Shown: positions 11,801-23,927 of the stretch, one piece after another | Layout: every line of letters begins with the position of its first letter | How positions within the stretch are numbered: position 1 is the stretch's first letter | DNA from: Nautilus pompilius | Lineage: Eukaryota; Mollusca; Cephalopoda; Nautilida; Nautilidae | NCBI GenBank assembly: GCA_018389105.1 | Contig: JACATO010000330.1 | Location: forward strand, 186,001 to 250,000 | Reading direction: 5' to 3' | DNA: 64,000 nt | Position numbers and translations under genes: made by a program | The notes under the pieces: generated by a model | The model's input: only the letters and a program-made list of their open reading frames with translations | What the model was told of the DNA's origin: nothing | Databases searched by the model: none

Positions 11801-14800
11801 AATGTCTGCCGTCTGCATTGTCTGGGAAGAGAGAAAGAGAGAGTTCAGTATTCAACTTCTTTGACAACTTTGAACTTTAGTAAAAAGTTTGTTTAATTGT
11901 TCTCCTGCTTTTTGTCAGTGTTCACGAAGCACACCAATAAGCTCCTGAACATGATTGTACTCTTTTACGATATAGAGTTCAGCAGCTTGGAGAGCCTGTG
12001 TTACAGATTCTAGCCTTGTCCGATGGCTAGAAATTGCAGTCAGACAGAAAATAATCATCACTGTGCTTGAAGCAGATTCCAATTGGGTGCATCTTGTTGT
12101 GTTTCATCTGAAGCTGTAGTGGTCAGGATGCTCAATCGATCAAAAATGAGATAAAAGTTGTTGGGAAAAATTCTAATACTTTGTGTTTGGAGTCCGTGTT
12201 TCGGATAGTAGTGGCACATTTAGGAAAAGTCATTCTTTTTGGACTCTCCTGGAAAAATTTTATGACAGCTTCGATTGTACCAATTGTATTGCATATCTCA
12301 GGTACACAATTAAAGTCAAACACAGCCAGACTGAGTTTATGAACAGCACAATGGACAAACACAGCTTTTGGATACTTGTGTTTTTTGTAGCTTGCACTCC
12401 CCCTTCCTTTTGTGCCATTGCACAGAGCACCCCCATTGTATCAACCTTTGCCATGTAGTTTTTCTAGATTCAAGCCAAAATCTGTACACTGATCAATGAT
12501 AATATCAGCAATGGAAGTAGCATCTACTAGTTCATATAGTCTTGCAAATCCAAGAAATTCCTCTTGGATAATATTTTCAGTTGTTGTTATGTCGACAAAA
12601 TGTACACCAAATAACAATTGCTTCTTTCCAGATATGTCAGCACTTGCATCAGCAATTATTGAAGATCCAGTAGAATTGTTTGTTGAAGAAACTATTTCTT
12701 CCACAATAGTTTATTCATAGAGACTGATTAGTTCACTAGCTGGAGCATCTTCCAAATAGTTTCATAGTCTCATCTTTTGGTTTGATACAGAAATTAAACA
12801 GGTTTTGAACATTTCCAGTTTTGCTTTCTTTATCGTGTAAAGCGATATCATGTGTACAACAAAATATAATATCAATAATATCGGATATAATACTTTCCGG
12901 ATATGTTAAATGTCCACTTCAAAGCTCTGTCCTGTTGACACACAATGTTCATTTTTTTTTGATGACCAAAGTGTTAGTTGCATCCATCTGCACATTTCTG
13001 TGGCAAGCAGCAAGAATATGAATTCTTGCACGTTCAATTAAGTCTTTATACCTTGTAAAAGATGACAGCTCCCTGTGTTCCACAATGAACTGGTGGTGGG
13101 GAAGATTGTACAATATTTATAAATTGCTCCTTTTAGGTGCAGGGAATAACTAAGCCATGGTGAATACTGATTTAGCCCACACACGACAGAAACTCTGAAC
13201 TCCTTTTTGAAATCATAATTCTCAAATGAGTCACATTTTACAAGTAGATTGTGTTTAAGATCATCCCGTTAGTTTTATAGACTAAGTAACATGCAATCCA
13301 ATATCATCAGAATGATTGGGCTGATCACATTTAACTGCTGCTGTTGAATCTAGACCAGAGATAATGAAGCTTTCTTCGTAAGTTCTTGCCCTCCCCTCTG
13401 TTTTCTTCTCGGGTGTTTTTAATTTTCACTCTGCTAAAAACTTTCTGATATCCATTTTTGAAAAATGAGGATGAACAAAATATCTAAAACAAATACAAAA
13501 GTGAACTGTTCTTGACTTGACTGGGGTCACTCAACAATTGGATGGAGATTTCGTTGCCAATTTTTATATCCTAGTAGGATCTGAAAGTGGCTTCTAGCGC
13601 TTAGTTTGATTAACCAATTAGAAGCACTGCTAGGAAAATTAACTAATGAAAACACAGCTATACTAACCAATTAGCAACCCCTTCATTTCTTAACCTATCA
13701 GCTTATTTCTCAAAACTAGAGAGAGACAGAAGGTTGAGCTATTTTCTTTGATGTATGTATGCTCTATATTGTTTTCCCCTATGTTACTACTCTCTTCCCA
13801 GTCTTTGACCATTGGCCGAGCATGGTCAGACTCATTATTTTTTACCCAATTCACCCTGCTTGCTTGTGCATGGATGCCATCATTACAGTATCATCATAAA
13901 CTTTCCAGTGGAGGGAGTTGTTGTCCCCTCTTACCCCACCCTTGTGGATGCCTATGGCCACAGATGTTATTGGCAAAACCTAAGTAGTGCAAATTTATTT
14001 TTAGCTATTTATGCCATTTCCCATTCCGAAATTACTCAGGGCACCACAAAAACTTATTTAAAAAAAAAAATTCATATTTTGACTAAATCTATATATTAAA
14101 CTATATCTCAGAACTTGTAAAATTTATTTTCAATCAACTCTTGGTTTGTTAAAATTGTACAGATTTCCCTATCCAAGTTGACTTATAAAACTATTTGCCA
14201 TATTTAGGAAAACTTTATTTTAGGGAATTTGTAAACACAAAAATAAAGAACAAAACAAAACAACATGACAAAAATAATCCTTGCACAGATTTAAAATGAT
14301 GACCACAATAGTAGACATGTAGAGACAATAGATCTTCCACAAAGCATGGATGATTCTGTCTTATCTATCTGTAGAAGCTGGCTGGGCAAAGATTCCAAAA
14401 TTGAACCACAACATAAATGAAGATGCTATATACATACTATATCTATTATTTTATCTGTAGATCTTTCAAAGTTATTTTCTTTTAAAGAGTTTGAAATAAT
14501 CCAGCACAGAAATTAAAGACCCAAGTTACTTTGTTTTTTTTAAAAAATTAAATATAAGGGAGGCTCAGCTGAAACCTGGCTAAAATAGAATTGCCTTAAT
14601 CTTATCCAGCTAGGTTTCATCTGAAAAGTTCTCTCTCTCATTGCTACTTGTACATTTAACTCTTTAAAAACTAGCAGATTCAGGATGCTTTCTCAATTAA
14701 TAATGACAAAAGAAATGATGAAGTGGCTGTCAGCATTTGGAAAATCAGGAGTGACAAAAGATGCTGGTTACCAGTTGTATATGTCCATGTCAGACAGATC

Positions 14801-17800
14801 ATAGACATCCTTTCTCAGCTTTGCTATTTGTTTCTCATAGGTATTGATCAACGATTCCTTTTCATTCACCCTCTGGAGATCATCAACAGATCTGTACCTG
14901 TAAAATACACATCACTGACCTGTTTATTCATCAGGACAAAAAAAAATGTGTACATGAAAGATGATGTACCTGGTTATTGCTCATCCTTTACAACCAGCTT
15001 CCGATGTTCATCTGAAGACAAGATAACTGAATGTTCCTGCCAAGCAGAAGGAATGATCGCACAATTAAGGTTAATTATTTGGAGAAGGCTGGAAGCCATC
15101 ATGGTTTATATGAGTGTAACAGAAAGAACAAATGCATATTAGGTTGAATTTTACACTATCTACAACCTACAACAGGTAATTTACTACATTTGTTAACAAT
15201 TCTACTACGTACTAAAATAGTTTCCTTAAAAAGCAAACCCTGTTGCTGTCCACAAGCACATTTATAACAAGTTCACAAAAAATTAATCTCAATGATTGTC
15301 ACAAGACAATAAAGTAACATTAAATCGCGCTACCTATAAACCGAGAGAACAAGACAAAACTCTTGGCTGCTTGACACCATTGTTACGATGTATTAGGTGA
15401 AACGATTTCCTTGAAATTTCTTTTCATATTATAATCGCTAGGTCCTTCAAACAAAACCCAGCCATGTATGATAATGATCATCCTATTTTCAGCCAGATTT
15501 CTTTTGAATTTGCCTAGGTGTATATTTAAAAAAATGAATTTTTGCAATTCTAGAGGATAGTGAAAGACTTCTAGCCATTGTTGGTAATATAGAGGAGAAA
15601 GAGGCCTGTGTTCCCTATAAATAGAAAGTAAATGAATAAAAATGAGTTTTTTTTTTTTAAATTGTAGATTTCCCACTCTAGAGATTACTTAGATTTATCT
15701 CCATAAAATAACTTTGGAAAATAGTGATAGTTCTTCAAAGATTGTATAGGAGAGAGAGAAAACAGGGCAGGAAAAAATGGTTAATGTAACCAAAATGGAA
15801 AAATCTAATAAAAAAATGGTGTGTTAAAGAGAAAATACAAAAAAATTTTGAAAATATTGAATTATTCTTAAAAGACAGGTTTTTTTGATAGGCTCTGAGC
15901 AGTGTAACCAAATATTTGTAGCTTTTGTTAAATGACCTTAGATGAAGCAGAAGGTCAAGCATTCCTCCACAAATCAGACAGTAAGCATAACAAACAGCTG
16001 TAGACATCAACAGATGAATAGATGGAAGATAGAAGTAACAAATTTCTTGACATCAGAAAGTGTTTTCAGAGTCTGTATTTCTCCAACAGTGCACTAAATA
16101 AAATACTTCAGAAACACAGCAGCAGACTGATGCAAGTCTGGCATTTATTAGAAAGATGAGTGGAGGGAGGCTGGTGTAGGAAGAGACCCACAGGTCTGTG
16201 ACTGGACCTGATCTGCTTTTAGACCAGCCACTAAATAACCCTGACTGATAAACTACTTCAAAAGATAAAAATATCCATCACCCATTATTTTTAATATCAG
16301 ATATTTTCTAAAGAAACTCAAAACAAAGGACTGACATGAGAGATGTAGCAGATGTTTCATCTCTGCAGTATCAAGGATGAGTGATGACGGTTCCTGTGTT
16401 ACAACAGAAAACAATGAGCCAAGATTAAAGAGTCCTGGCATAATTGTCTGAGTGCCATGCTTAGTAAAACTGCTCTTTGCACGATATCCTTTGCACCCTG
16501 AAGAGTTAGAATGAAAGGAGGAGACCCAGTCTTAGAATCTCCTCCATGTGGTCTTATGTAGTTAGTTTCAGGCATTGAAGCTATTTCTAGAAGCTGAAAT
16601 ATTCTTTAACTCCTGGCCGCTAATCAAGGAGGAAAGGCTGAACCAGAACATACCACAACAAACCACTGCATTGATGGTATTATTTGTAGAAAGGCATGAT
16701 AATGCTGCCTACAGTGTGTACTGTATTCAAAACAACAACAGGCCTGATTTTTAACTATTACTTTTGGAAAGTATCTGTCACATTGACTAAATATCAGCTG
16801 GTTTCACAACAAAAATAATTTTCTTTTCTTCTACTAAAGTGTTCAGTTTAGAGTTTAAAAATTCACATCACCTTTTCATCATATTTTTAGCTGGGCTTTG
16901 GCTTCTCTTGGGAACATTATATTCAATACTTTTGAGATCACTCTTTAACTCGAGTCTGAAAAAAAACAAACAAACAAAAAACTGATCATTCTCAGCTCAT
17001 TGTAAAGTTAGAAAATGCAGGGTTGGAGTACAGTATAGCCCCATGAGCTATGGGAGCTCAATAACATAACAAAAATATATTGCCTATAAGGTGTACTATT
17101 TAAGTCTACTTGTAACTATTGCATGGGCAATTATGTTATACAAAACAAGTGCAAAACGCATTAGCTTTTAGAATAAACGCTTTATATGGTCTGTCTTTTC
17201 AATGATAGCCCCCAGGTGAGGAAGAACCTCATAATTGTAAAGATGGCTTGGATATGTCTGGCATTTAGCGGTGCTAGCTAAGTTTTGGGCTGGCGATGAC
17301 CATGGCTATACCACAAGCAACTTTATACTCTCTACATTCTAGAGGAGAATAATCACAATGCCAGCAGCCTATATAAACTGAATCAGTAGAAAATCATCCA
17401 GCTACTACTAACAATCACTTCTCTAAATGTTAGTGTAAACGTGTTAGACTAAAGACTAGAATATGTGAGTGTAAAGACATTAAACAGGAGAAAAATTTAT
17501 AATTGATTTGTCCTGTAGCTTCATGAAAAAAGAAATCTAACTTTTTGATGGATACAAATGTGTACTTGTTCTAAAAAAAATGGAGACTTACTGGTCCTTC
17601 AGAAGCACATTTTCTTTCTGAACAGCTTTTAGTTCATCCTCCAAGAATTGTAGTGAAAGTCTGGACTCCTCCAGGTCAGCATCCTGCTCCCGAGTGCAGA
17701 TGCTTTTCCCACTGCCGAGCTGATCCTGACCCAACCAGGGCAAGAACCGAGATTTGATGGTTGAAGCTCCGCCATAAAGGCCACCTGGAGAAAGTGAAAT

Positions 17801-18973
17801 TTTAAAATTCTGTATCCATCCATTGTGTGAAGAGAGAAAAAGCAACATAAAAAAGCTGCCAAATATCTTAGACATTGCTAGTGTAACTTGTTCTTGTGCA
17901 TTGTTTTAGAGAAACATACAAAGTTACCCCTAATGTATGGATTTGTTAGGTTTCTCACAGTTGGATAACAGTTTAACACAATATCTACCATCTGCATGCA
18001 AAACTTGCTAAGAGCTTATGCTAGGGACATTCAAATGAACTTTAGCACATGGTTTGCTGCATTAAACACATCTAATCCTTTAATCCTAACAATAAATACT
18101 CAACAACTTCAGTAAATCATGAAAACCCGAAAGCCTAAGTTTAATCTAACTACTTTAGTGAGTGTCCCTCTGACTTTATTGTTTATTTCCTTTGTCACAC
18201 AATCACATTTGTGGTTAAGGGTTAAATTCTTAAATTCTTCATGTAGTTAACAACTAAGAAGGAATACAAGATGCTGAGCTATACATTAAAAGCGTCTCCA
18301 TCTACTGTTCCCCCATTTGGTACTGTTTTCTTGTTTTAAAAAAGGTTAACAAATACCAATATTATAATAAGTGTTTCTTCCTCAAACATTTCTGAAAGAA
18401 TATCTGGAATATTAACACTAAAATGTAGGTGCCATCTCTTAAATTGTCTTAGCTTTCTTCTTTGATTTATCCACCTACCTAAGATATTAATACTGCTTTG
18501 AATATATATATATATATCCTTTAAGTTGAAATACTTCCTTTATTGAAAAATTTTGCTATAAAAAGTAAGGCTTAGTTTTTATATCATCAAAACATCTGCC
18601 GATTCTCAAGTCTCCAACCCATCCCTAGGACTGGACATTCAGCTTTAATTAAACTGGAGGTGTACGTACCTACACTAAAACAAACAGTACATAGACAAGA
18701 CTGAAGTGGCAAAAGCTTTTGCAAAAAAAAAAAAATTTTTTTTTTTTTTTTCAGTTTAATGTGAATAAACATATATATCACAGGCTGGAACTCGCATTAA
18801 TATGGCTCAAAATCTTACCTTCAGCAGCTGACTTGTTTAGTAATTTGAAGAGCTCCCTCTGGATCCGGGCATTTAACTCAATTATATCACAGCATTGGGC
18901 TACGTTTTGGTCACACGTATTAAACTAATTTAAATAATTTGAAAAAATAAAATAAAACAAGACATAACCAAAC

Positions 18974-19019
<46 letters not shown>

Positions 19020-22000
19020 GCAAAGCAGAGAATTAAGGTGGACATATGCATGTAGTTATCTCCCTTGTATTATAAAACTTTTAGTCAGCTATTCCAAATA
19101 ATAAAAAGTGTATATTTCTTTAGATCTTTAATCAGAATAAGCAAATTATTTATTTTAATACCAACATTTATAAACCACTTAATTATAACCAGGATTCTGT
19201 ATAGTGTACATAGAAAGACATCATTGTAAATAAATTTATATAAGCTTAAAATTAATGTACATTGAAAAAGATTTTTTAAAGCATCTGAAAAGTTAGATGT
19301 GCTAAAAGGCAGAAAGAAAATGTAAATAGTAAACCTTTATCTACATTTTTTTTTCAAATCGGTTGAATCTATTTCCAGTTTTGCTGCATAAAATCTTCTG
19401 TACATTAACAATGCCATTTATAGTGTAACATTTAAAATAATGCCTTTTTTCTTGGCTGACACACACCTGGCCAGTGATTAAATGAGGCAGCTAGCAATTG
19501 CAATATGAGATAATCAATGACTAGAAATCTTATTTTGCTGTTCTTTTGTCTCCCTCCACATAGTTGCCTAGGAAACACATGGGCATGGAACAATGGTTTT
19601 TCTTAAATCACCAAGTTCAACAAGATAGATTGATAATAACGTGGTAATCTCAGTAGACAGAATCTGTGCCAGCTAAGGCATCCATTTAGTAGACCATCTT
19701 TCATTGACTACCAGTACTTCATGACAGAAAAGGTTTTCAACATGAGATCCAGAAAATGATGCTTCGATGAAATTTTAAAAATTTTGATTAAAATTATAAA
19801 ATATACATGTACCTCTAAAATAGAAATATGTGACAAATAATATTTTTTTAGAAAAAATCTATATAATTACAAATTTAAAAACTTTTGAGACTGCAGTGAA
19901 AAATTAAATATCTACCTTAAAAATGCATTTGGAGAAAAAAAAATACAAAATGGTGCCAATATTTAACTTTAAAATATAGAAAATTATACAAGTATTCTTT
20001 GCTAAAACCTATTCAAATGTGAATATGCAGGACTAGTCAGACTAACATAAAACAATCTCTTCCCCATATAGTCATTCATTCCAGATCAATAATTTATTAT
20101 AAACTTTACAAAAGGCTAATAGTTCAGCAGCAAGATTAATTTAAAACTTAACACCAAGTGTGCCAGAGATTGTTCCTTTTACCTTCCATCATTTTATTTC
20201 ATATCAGGAAAATGACATCACAAAAATAAAATTTATTCCTACTAGCAAACATACAGCACCATTAGTTCTTTTTTGGAGGATTCTAGAAAACAGTAAAACT
20301 GTTCACATCATTTGCCTACCTGTTACTAGGTGTGGGGTTTGGCTAACAGTCATAAAATATAAATGCATAGAAAATCTGCGATTTAAAATAGAAATTTTTG
20401 AAAACATTTTTTTCAGAACAGACGTCTATTATCCACACACACACACACCCTCTCTCTGTTGCTGACATGGTGCAGTATGAAATTTAGTTTTAAATGAAAA
20501 AGCAAACAAAAACCACCATTCTACTGATATATATTAGCATAGTTTCTGCTGGTCCAAGAGAAAACCAGTGCTTCAATGCTCCTCAGTTGGTCGGGCAGCT
20601 ACCAATATGAACAAAGAAACGTTCAAGTTAGTCAGATGCTAAAAGTCTCGTTGAGCTACCGTATTGCATTCTATGCATCCAAAAAAAAAAAAAAAAAACA
20701 CACACATCAGGGGATCCTCAAAGGTAGTGGATTGAGTTTCAATTGATTTAACCGATTATCACCGCCCATCACCGTTTGCTTTATACTGTGAATATCTAAC
20801 AATTATTCATTATTTATGCTACTATACTAATTCACTGATGCCAAACTAAGAAACACTTGGGTATAGCCAAGTACAAATTTCAGTTAGAAAAATATATACA
20901 TATTTTTTTTTTGTTGAGGTATTTCAAACTCATCTCAACAAATCAATTGTAAATTCACAAGAAATAAGTGAAAAAATATAGCAACTGGCATCATACAAAT
21001 AATAAAGAATGCTGTGTTGTATCAAGAATTGTTCAGTTTATCCAGAGCAGGAATTAGCAGTTTAATAAATGATTACACCATTACAAGTTTCTTGGAGTTA
21101 AATGAGATCTGTTCACAATCCTCACATCCTTCAGATAAAATTCATGGTTATGGTGAATTTAAACATGGTTAAAAATGTACTTGTGTTTCTAAACTTTTTT
21201 TTTTTCAGTTCAATTTAAAATTTAAGCACTTCTCGCTAATTGTGGGACTTTTGATATATTTTAAATGTTGAAACTGATTAGTCCCTGGAATGAATAATAG
21301 CTAGAACAGCACATCTGAGTTGTCTGGTAACCAATCTATTTAGTCAGAAAATATGAATGCAAACATTAAATATACAAAGACGTTCATAAGTGTGCATCAG
21401 AAGCCATGCAGGAAACAAATTTTAGTTGTGCAGCTATCATCTAAGGTAAGAGAAATAGATGACAATATTAATCCTGTTCTTGTGTGCAGAACAATGTCAA
21501 GAGAATAGCATAATTGACAAATGCTACTGCTGTAACTGTACACTCGTGTTATTATACAAGTTTAATATTCTAGTGGCTGATGGCATCACAGTATTTGGAA
21601 TTAATTCTTCACAAACCAAATAAAAGAAAAAGTTGTTTTTATAAATCTGATAGCTTCTCCTAAGCTACAGTCCCATTGATCACCAGCTCAAACAAGTTCA
21701 TGCAAGAAAAATATGTATGGAATGTATGTATGTACATTCTGTTTTTTAGTTAAAGTAGTATTCCTAGCAAAATCCTTCACAATGAAATAAAGTTCTTAAA
21801 GCTCCTATTTAAGTGTACAATCAAATGGTTTTTCTTCTAAAAATTTTAACTGGTTAAAAGACTCAATACAAAGCAAATGAAGTCTTCAAATTAGGTCTAG
21901 GTCTTATTTTAAGATCTTCCTCAAGAAGCCAAAGCATCTGTTGTACTAAAAATTCACAATATTGCATAAGGGTTTCCCTAAAATATTAATTATATATATA

Positions 22001-23616
22001 TATACAGAACAATTCAGCTCATTTTGTTTAAATAAGTTTCTGATGGCAAATTTCACAATTCTCAACTTAAAGTCTGTAAAGGGCTCAATCCCAAATCTTT
22101 ACTTTATCCAATACAATCATTATGGTTGATGGAGCAAGGTTAAATAATTTTAAACCCCAAAAAATGTGCAATTAAATTACTGGTTCATTCATGTACACAC
22201 TTTCTTTCTCTCTCCTTTCCAAAAGTAGGCATTAGAGTAACAACAAAGAACATTATACACAATGGCCAATTTGACAGTTAACTCCCAACTCGATTCTCTT
22301 CTTATACCATTTAACGTGATGTGCCAATACCAAATAAAGTTAATATCTTATAGTCCTTTTGCTTTACTACATACATAAAGACTAACTTAAAAGATACTGA
22401 TATTTCCATATAACAGATAGGCATCAATTACAATTTTTATTAATCTTTTAGAAGGAACCCAGATTAATCTGGTCAAAACTGCTTCCTAGGCCACATTAGT
22501 GCTTACAGGTTTAGACTGGACCAAACTTAGTAACTGCAAACAATTTTTTCATATACATGGATTCGGTTTTTTTTTTTTAAAAAAAAAAAATGTATACTCA
22601 GAAAGATACAAATGGGTCACACGTTAACTTATTCAGATATTTAAAAATGCACAATAAAGAGAGAGAGTAAATCTTTAAGAAGAATGGAAAGAAAGTTTAC
22701 GACGATTCAAAACAGTTCAATCCAAATCTAGTTATGCCTTCAAACTGTTCACATTGTCTTACTGATAGTACGAAATTATTCAGTAGCCACTGAGAGACTT
22801 CGGTACACTTACACGTGTATGAAGTATACAAACTCTTTTGGTGTTCTGTTGCTGGTCCATTTTTCCCCCTCCAGGCAGTAGCATGTTTGGACGTGTGTTA
22901 GCCATTAGCACTTATTGTAAACCTCTAGCAAGGAAAACGCTAGAAAAGTCATTCCCAGTTTGTACATGAAAAAAATCTGCTCATCGGATTAAAAATCATA
23001 TTAAAATTCTGGTAAAGAGGACACCAAATGCGCCTTTTATTTTATTTTTAAAAGAAATTCTTAATTAAAACGATAATGGTAAAGATTAAATATTTTCTTC
23101 ATATCGGTTTTACGATATAAGGGAATATAAGTAGTTGGTTTGATTCCCCCCCCCAAGTATTCCAGATACATTTCGCCTCTCGAAGTCTGCAGAGAACTGA
23201 AGCAGTAAACATCACGAAAAGCTGAGCTCCTCGGCTCAGAGGCCAGAGGCACATCCACCTTCCTTTATACAAGACCCCTCCCTCCCCCCATTTTTGGACA
23301 CGAAGTGCTGACGATCGCGATATCGTTCGCCGTAAACTCCTGCTTGTACGCCACTCCAGTGGACATTTCATAACTGCGGGTATATATATAAAATACGATC
23401 GTGGAAGGAAAAGAAGAAGCCTTTTGTCTTCCTCACGTTTCGCGGGGAAAACCCGAACCCGTCCCAGCCAAGGATCCCTCCCTCCCATAGCAACCACCGG
23501 CGGACCCGACCCTCAAACTCACTCACGTTATACTCATCCAACCAGTCCTCCAGCTTCTCGTGCAGACGCAGGAAAGGTGTTATGCGATATAATCGCCTCA
23601 AGTGCTCTTCCCCCAT
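5796..23616 (-). CDS. SPATA18: Mitochondria-eating protein (MIEAP / SPATA18), ten coding exons
   Basis: Spliced gene of 434 codons plus stop, against about 538 in human. Exons (- strand): 23616-23527, 18924-18819, 17784-17592, 16955-16872, 14897-14772, 11225-11051, 9631-9473, 8939-8767, 7988-7844, 5849-5796. All introns are GT-AG and all phases join. Family hallmarks in order: LHEKLEDWLDEYN + FNTCDQNVAQC (N-terminal domain), TIKSRFLPWLGQ, a charged coiled-coil stretch in exons 3-5, then the C-terminal MIEAP domain: ERILFAVFR + KAFAAGRFALHQYKMKL, IIRPYIREACKLGWNMSL, KYRRSGDSDF, HYVWPCIYLG, GEAVTCSSSD, and an RS-type tail SRSPSHSRSPSWR. In mammals the protein binds cardiolipin-rich membranes, cooperates with BNIP3/NIX and helps clear oxidised mitochondrial proteins. 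The same role here is an inference from homology. The start ATG lies in a strong context (gccATGG). Confidence 0.92.
7844..7988 (-). CDS. SPATA18: SPATA18 coding exon 9
   Basis: Phase 2 in, phase 0 out. The strongest family match: KYRRSGDSDFTSKIVSHYVW then PCIYLGASL... and GEAVTC, corresponding to vertebrate KYRRSYDSDF...YHVWP...GEAV. Confidence 0.95.
8767..8939 (-). CDS. SPATA18: SPATA18 coding exon 8
   Basis: Phase 0 in, phase 2 out. Encodes DVIHEVDTTLSHLLPSGTSI, IIRPYIREACKLGWNMSLL and ...GAKTVFDPI, the central MIEAP domain. Donor gtgagt. Confidence 0.92.
9473..9631 (-). CDS. SPATA18: SPATA18 coding exon 7
   Basis: 53 codons, phase 0 in and out. Encodes KAFAAGRFALHQYKMKLRET and ...VVQDFLNKNCGPFDLTSMVS, aligning with the vertebrate segment VAKMAFRHFKIRVRKSL of the MIEAP domain. 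Donor gtgagt. Confidence 0.92.
10664..10739. repeat. Short MITE-like hairpin, copy 1
   Basis: Imperfect inverted ends (agggtcattca / tgagtgtacct) around a core (ttagctgaaatag... tatccagctgag) that reappears diverged at 14566-14623. Lies in SPATA18 intron 6. Probably a small non-autonomous element. Confidence 0.4.
11051..11225 (-). CDS. SPATA18: SPATA18 coding exon 6
   Basis: Phase 2 in, phase 0 out. Starts the C-terminal domain: YPRSSRATMDELQQLRQ, RRFKEMYFTERREAMN, then NERILFAVFR. It continues smoothly into exon 7, matching the vertebrate segment around RIIYIATVEAF. Confidence 0.88.
11920..13440 (-). pseudogene. Decayed hAT-type transposase inside SPATA18 intron 5
   Basis: Broken frames on the - strand, in the order expected of ZMYM/DUF4371-like hAT transposases. 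Near 13400 is RARTYEESFIISGLDST (N-terminal region). Near 13030-13090 is FTRYKDLIERARIHILAACH. Near 12840 is HDIALHDKESKTGNVQN. At 12670-12445 are ADASADISGKKQLLFGVHFV, EEFLGFARLYELVD and LNLEKLHGKG. Near 12420 is GVLCAMAQKEGGVQA. At 12360-12230 are KAVFVHCAVHKLSLAVFD and ...FFQESPKR. Near 12030-11920 are HRTRLESVTQALQAAELYIV and HVQELIGVL. Successive pieces need frameshifts (for example near 12441 and 12370) and there are stops, so the element is dead. Same strand as the host gene. Terminal repeats not found. Confidence 0.75.
14566..14623. repeat. Short MITE-like hairpin, copy 2
   Basis: Arms cagctgaaacctggcta and cagctaggtttcatctg pair at 14 of 17 positions. The core ctaaaatagaattgcctta is related to the 10.7-kb copy. 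It lies in SPATA18 intron 5, about 150 bases downstream (in gene direction) of exon 5. Confidence 0.4.
14772..14897 (-). CDS. SPATA18: SPATA18 coding exon 5
   Basis: Phase 2 in and out, 126 nt. Encodes YRSVDDLQRVNEKESLINTY and EKQIAKLRKDVYDLSDMD, a coiled-coil segment placed just before the C-terminal MIEAP domain. Acceptor ttttacag, donor gtaacc. Confidence 0.82.
16872..16955 (-). CDS. SPATA18: SPATA18 coding exon 4
   Basis: Phase 2 in and out, 84 nt, so skippable without a frameshift. Encodes LELKSDLKSIEYNVPKRSQS, a charged Ser/Lys/Arg linker. The call rests on splice sites and phase as well as on composition, because this linker is poorly conserved. Confidence 0.75.
17592..17784 (-). CDS. 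SPATA18: SPATA18 coding exon 3
   Basis: Phase 1 in, phase 2 out. Contains STIKSRFLPWLGQ, the conserved end of the N-terminal domain, then a charged, leucine-rich helix (EESRLSLQFLEDELKAVQKE) that begins the coiled-coil region. Confidence 0.92.
18023..18169. repeat. MITE-like element with 11-bp inverted ends
   Basis: Ends agggacattca and tgagtgtccct are complementary at 10 of 11 positions, enclosing about 125 AT-rich bases. Lies in SPATA18 intron 2. The ends resemble those of the 10.7-kb element, suggesting one family. Confidence 0.45.
18819..18924 (-). CDS. SPATA18: SPATA18 coding exon 2
   Basis: Phase 0 in, phase 1 out (donor gtaaga). Encodes FNTCDQNVAQCCDIIELNAR... and ...LFKLLNKSAAE. The NTCDQN core is nearly identical to vertebrate SPATA18, which fixes the join to exon 1. 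Confidence 0.9.
18925..23526 (-). other. SPATA18: SPATA18 intron 1
   Basis: About 4.6 kb. Its 5' part (about 23100-23520) is GC-rich and gives a long spurious frame; the rest is AT-rich. It contains (AAT)n at about 18975-19018, a poly-A/(CA)n tract at about 20682-20706 and a T10A11 palindrome at about 22568-22590. No other gene is visible. Confidence 0.7.
23527..23616 (-). CDS. SPATA18: SPATA18 coding exon 1 (start)
   Basis: 30 codons from ATG to ...WLDEYN, then donor gtgagt. It carries the conserved EKLxxWLxEYN signature of the MIEAP N-terminus. Ends in phase 0. The following intron, about 4.6 kb, is the longest of this gene. Confidence 0.88.
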
Positions 23617-23800
23617 GGCAGGAGAGACCGCCTGATCGAAGCTCCCTCCCCAACTGTTTACACCATGCGGCGGGTGTTACGCTCCGGTCGTCGCAAGGCG
23701 GAGCCACTGTTCGGCGTCGCGGTGTCGGGTTGCAGTTGGTCGCCAGCGAAGCGTCGTCCCTTAAGCGGATTAACGCTTCGTACCACGCGATCAGTTGAGG
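23617..23800 (-). promoter_or_regulatory. SPATA18: GC/CpG-rich 5' flank of SPATA18
   Basis: Immediately upstream of the SPATA18 start the sequence becomes GC- and CpG-rich (for example around 23685-23760) against an AT-rich background. It probably holds the 5' UTR and core promoter. The open frames on both strands here are compositional. No TATA box recognised. Confidence 0.4.
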
Positions 23801-23927
23801 GTATATCATTAACCCCTTCCCGGCCACAGGATTTCCAAGGTGGCTGCGCAAAGATGTATACACTTTATTAAGATTACTAATAAATAAACAAACAAAAAGC
23901 AGCAGACATGGAACGACCCAACAGTTT

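Noticed and set aside
13748-14099. Two overlapping + strand frames (79 and 95 codons)
   Set aside because: No recognisable domain, low-complexity lysine end, no splice partner; inside SPATA18 intron 5.
14995-15036. Possible extra SPATA18 exon reading EHSVILSSDEHRKL
   Set aside because: It has a good acceptor (ttggcag), but the phase does not fit: exon 4 ends in phase 2, and in that phase the block meets a stop. The direct 4-5 junction is in frame.
23099-23497. 132-codon - strand frame beside SPATA18 exon 1
   Set aside because: GC-rich first-intron sequence after a good donor; no family resemblance.
23424-23871. Overlapping + strand frames opposite SPATA18 exon 1
   Set aside because: Open because of GC-rich promoter composition and antisense to a firm exon; no known domain, though a divergent transcript cannot be excluded.
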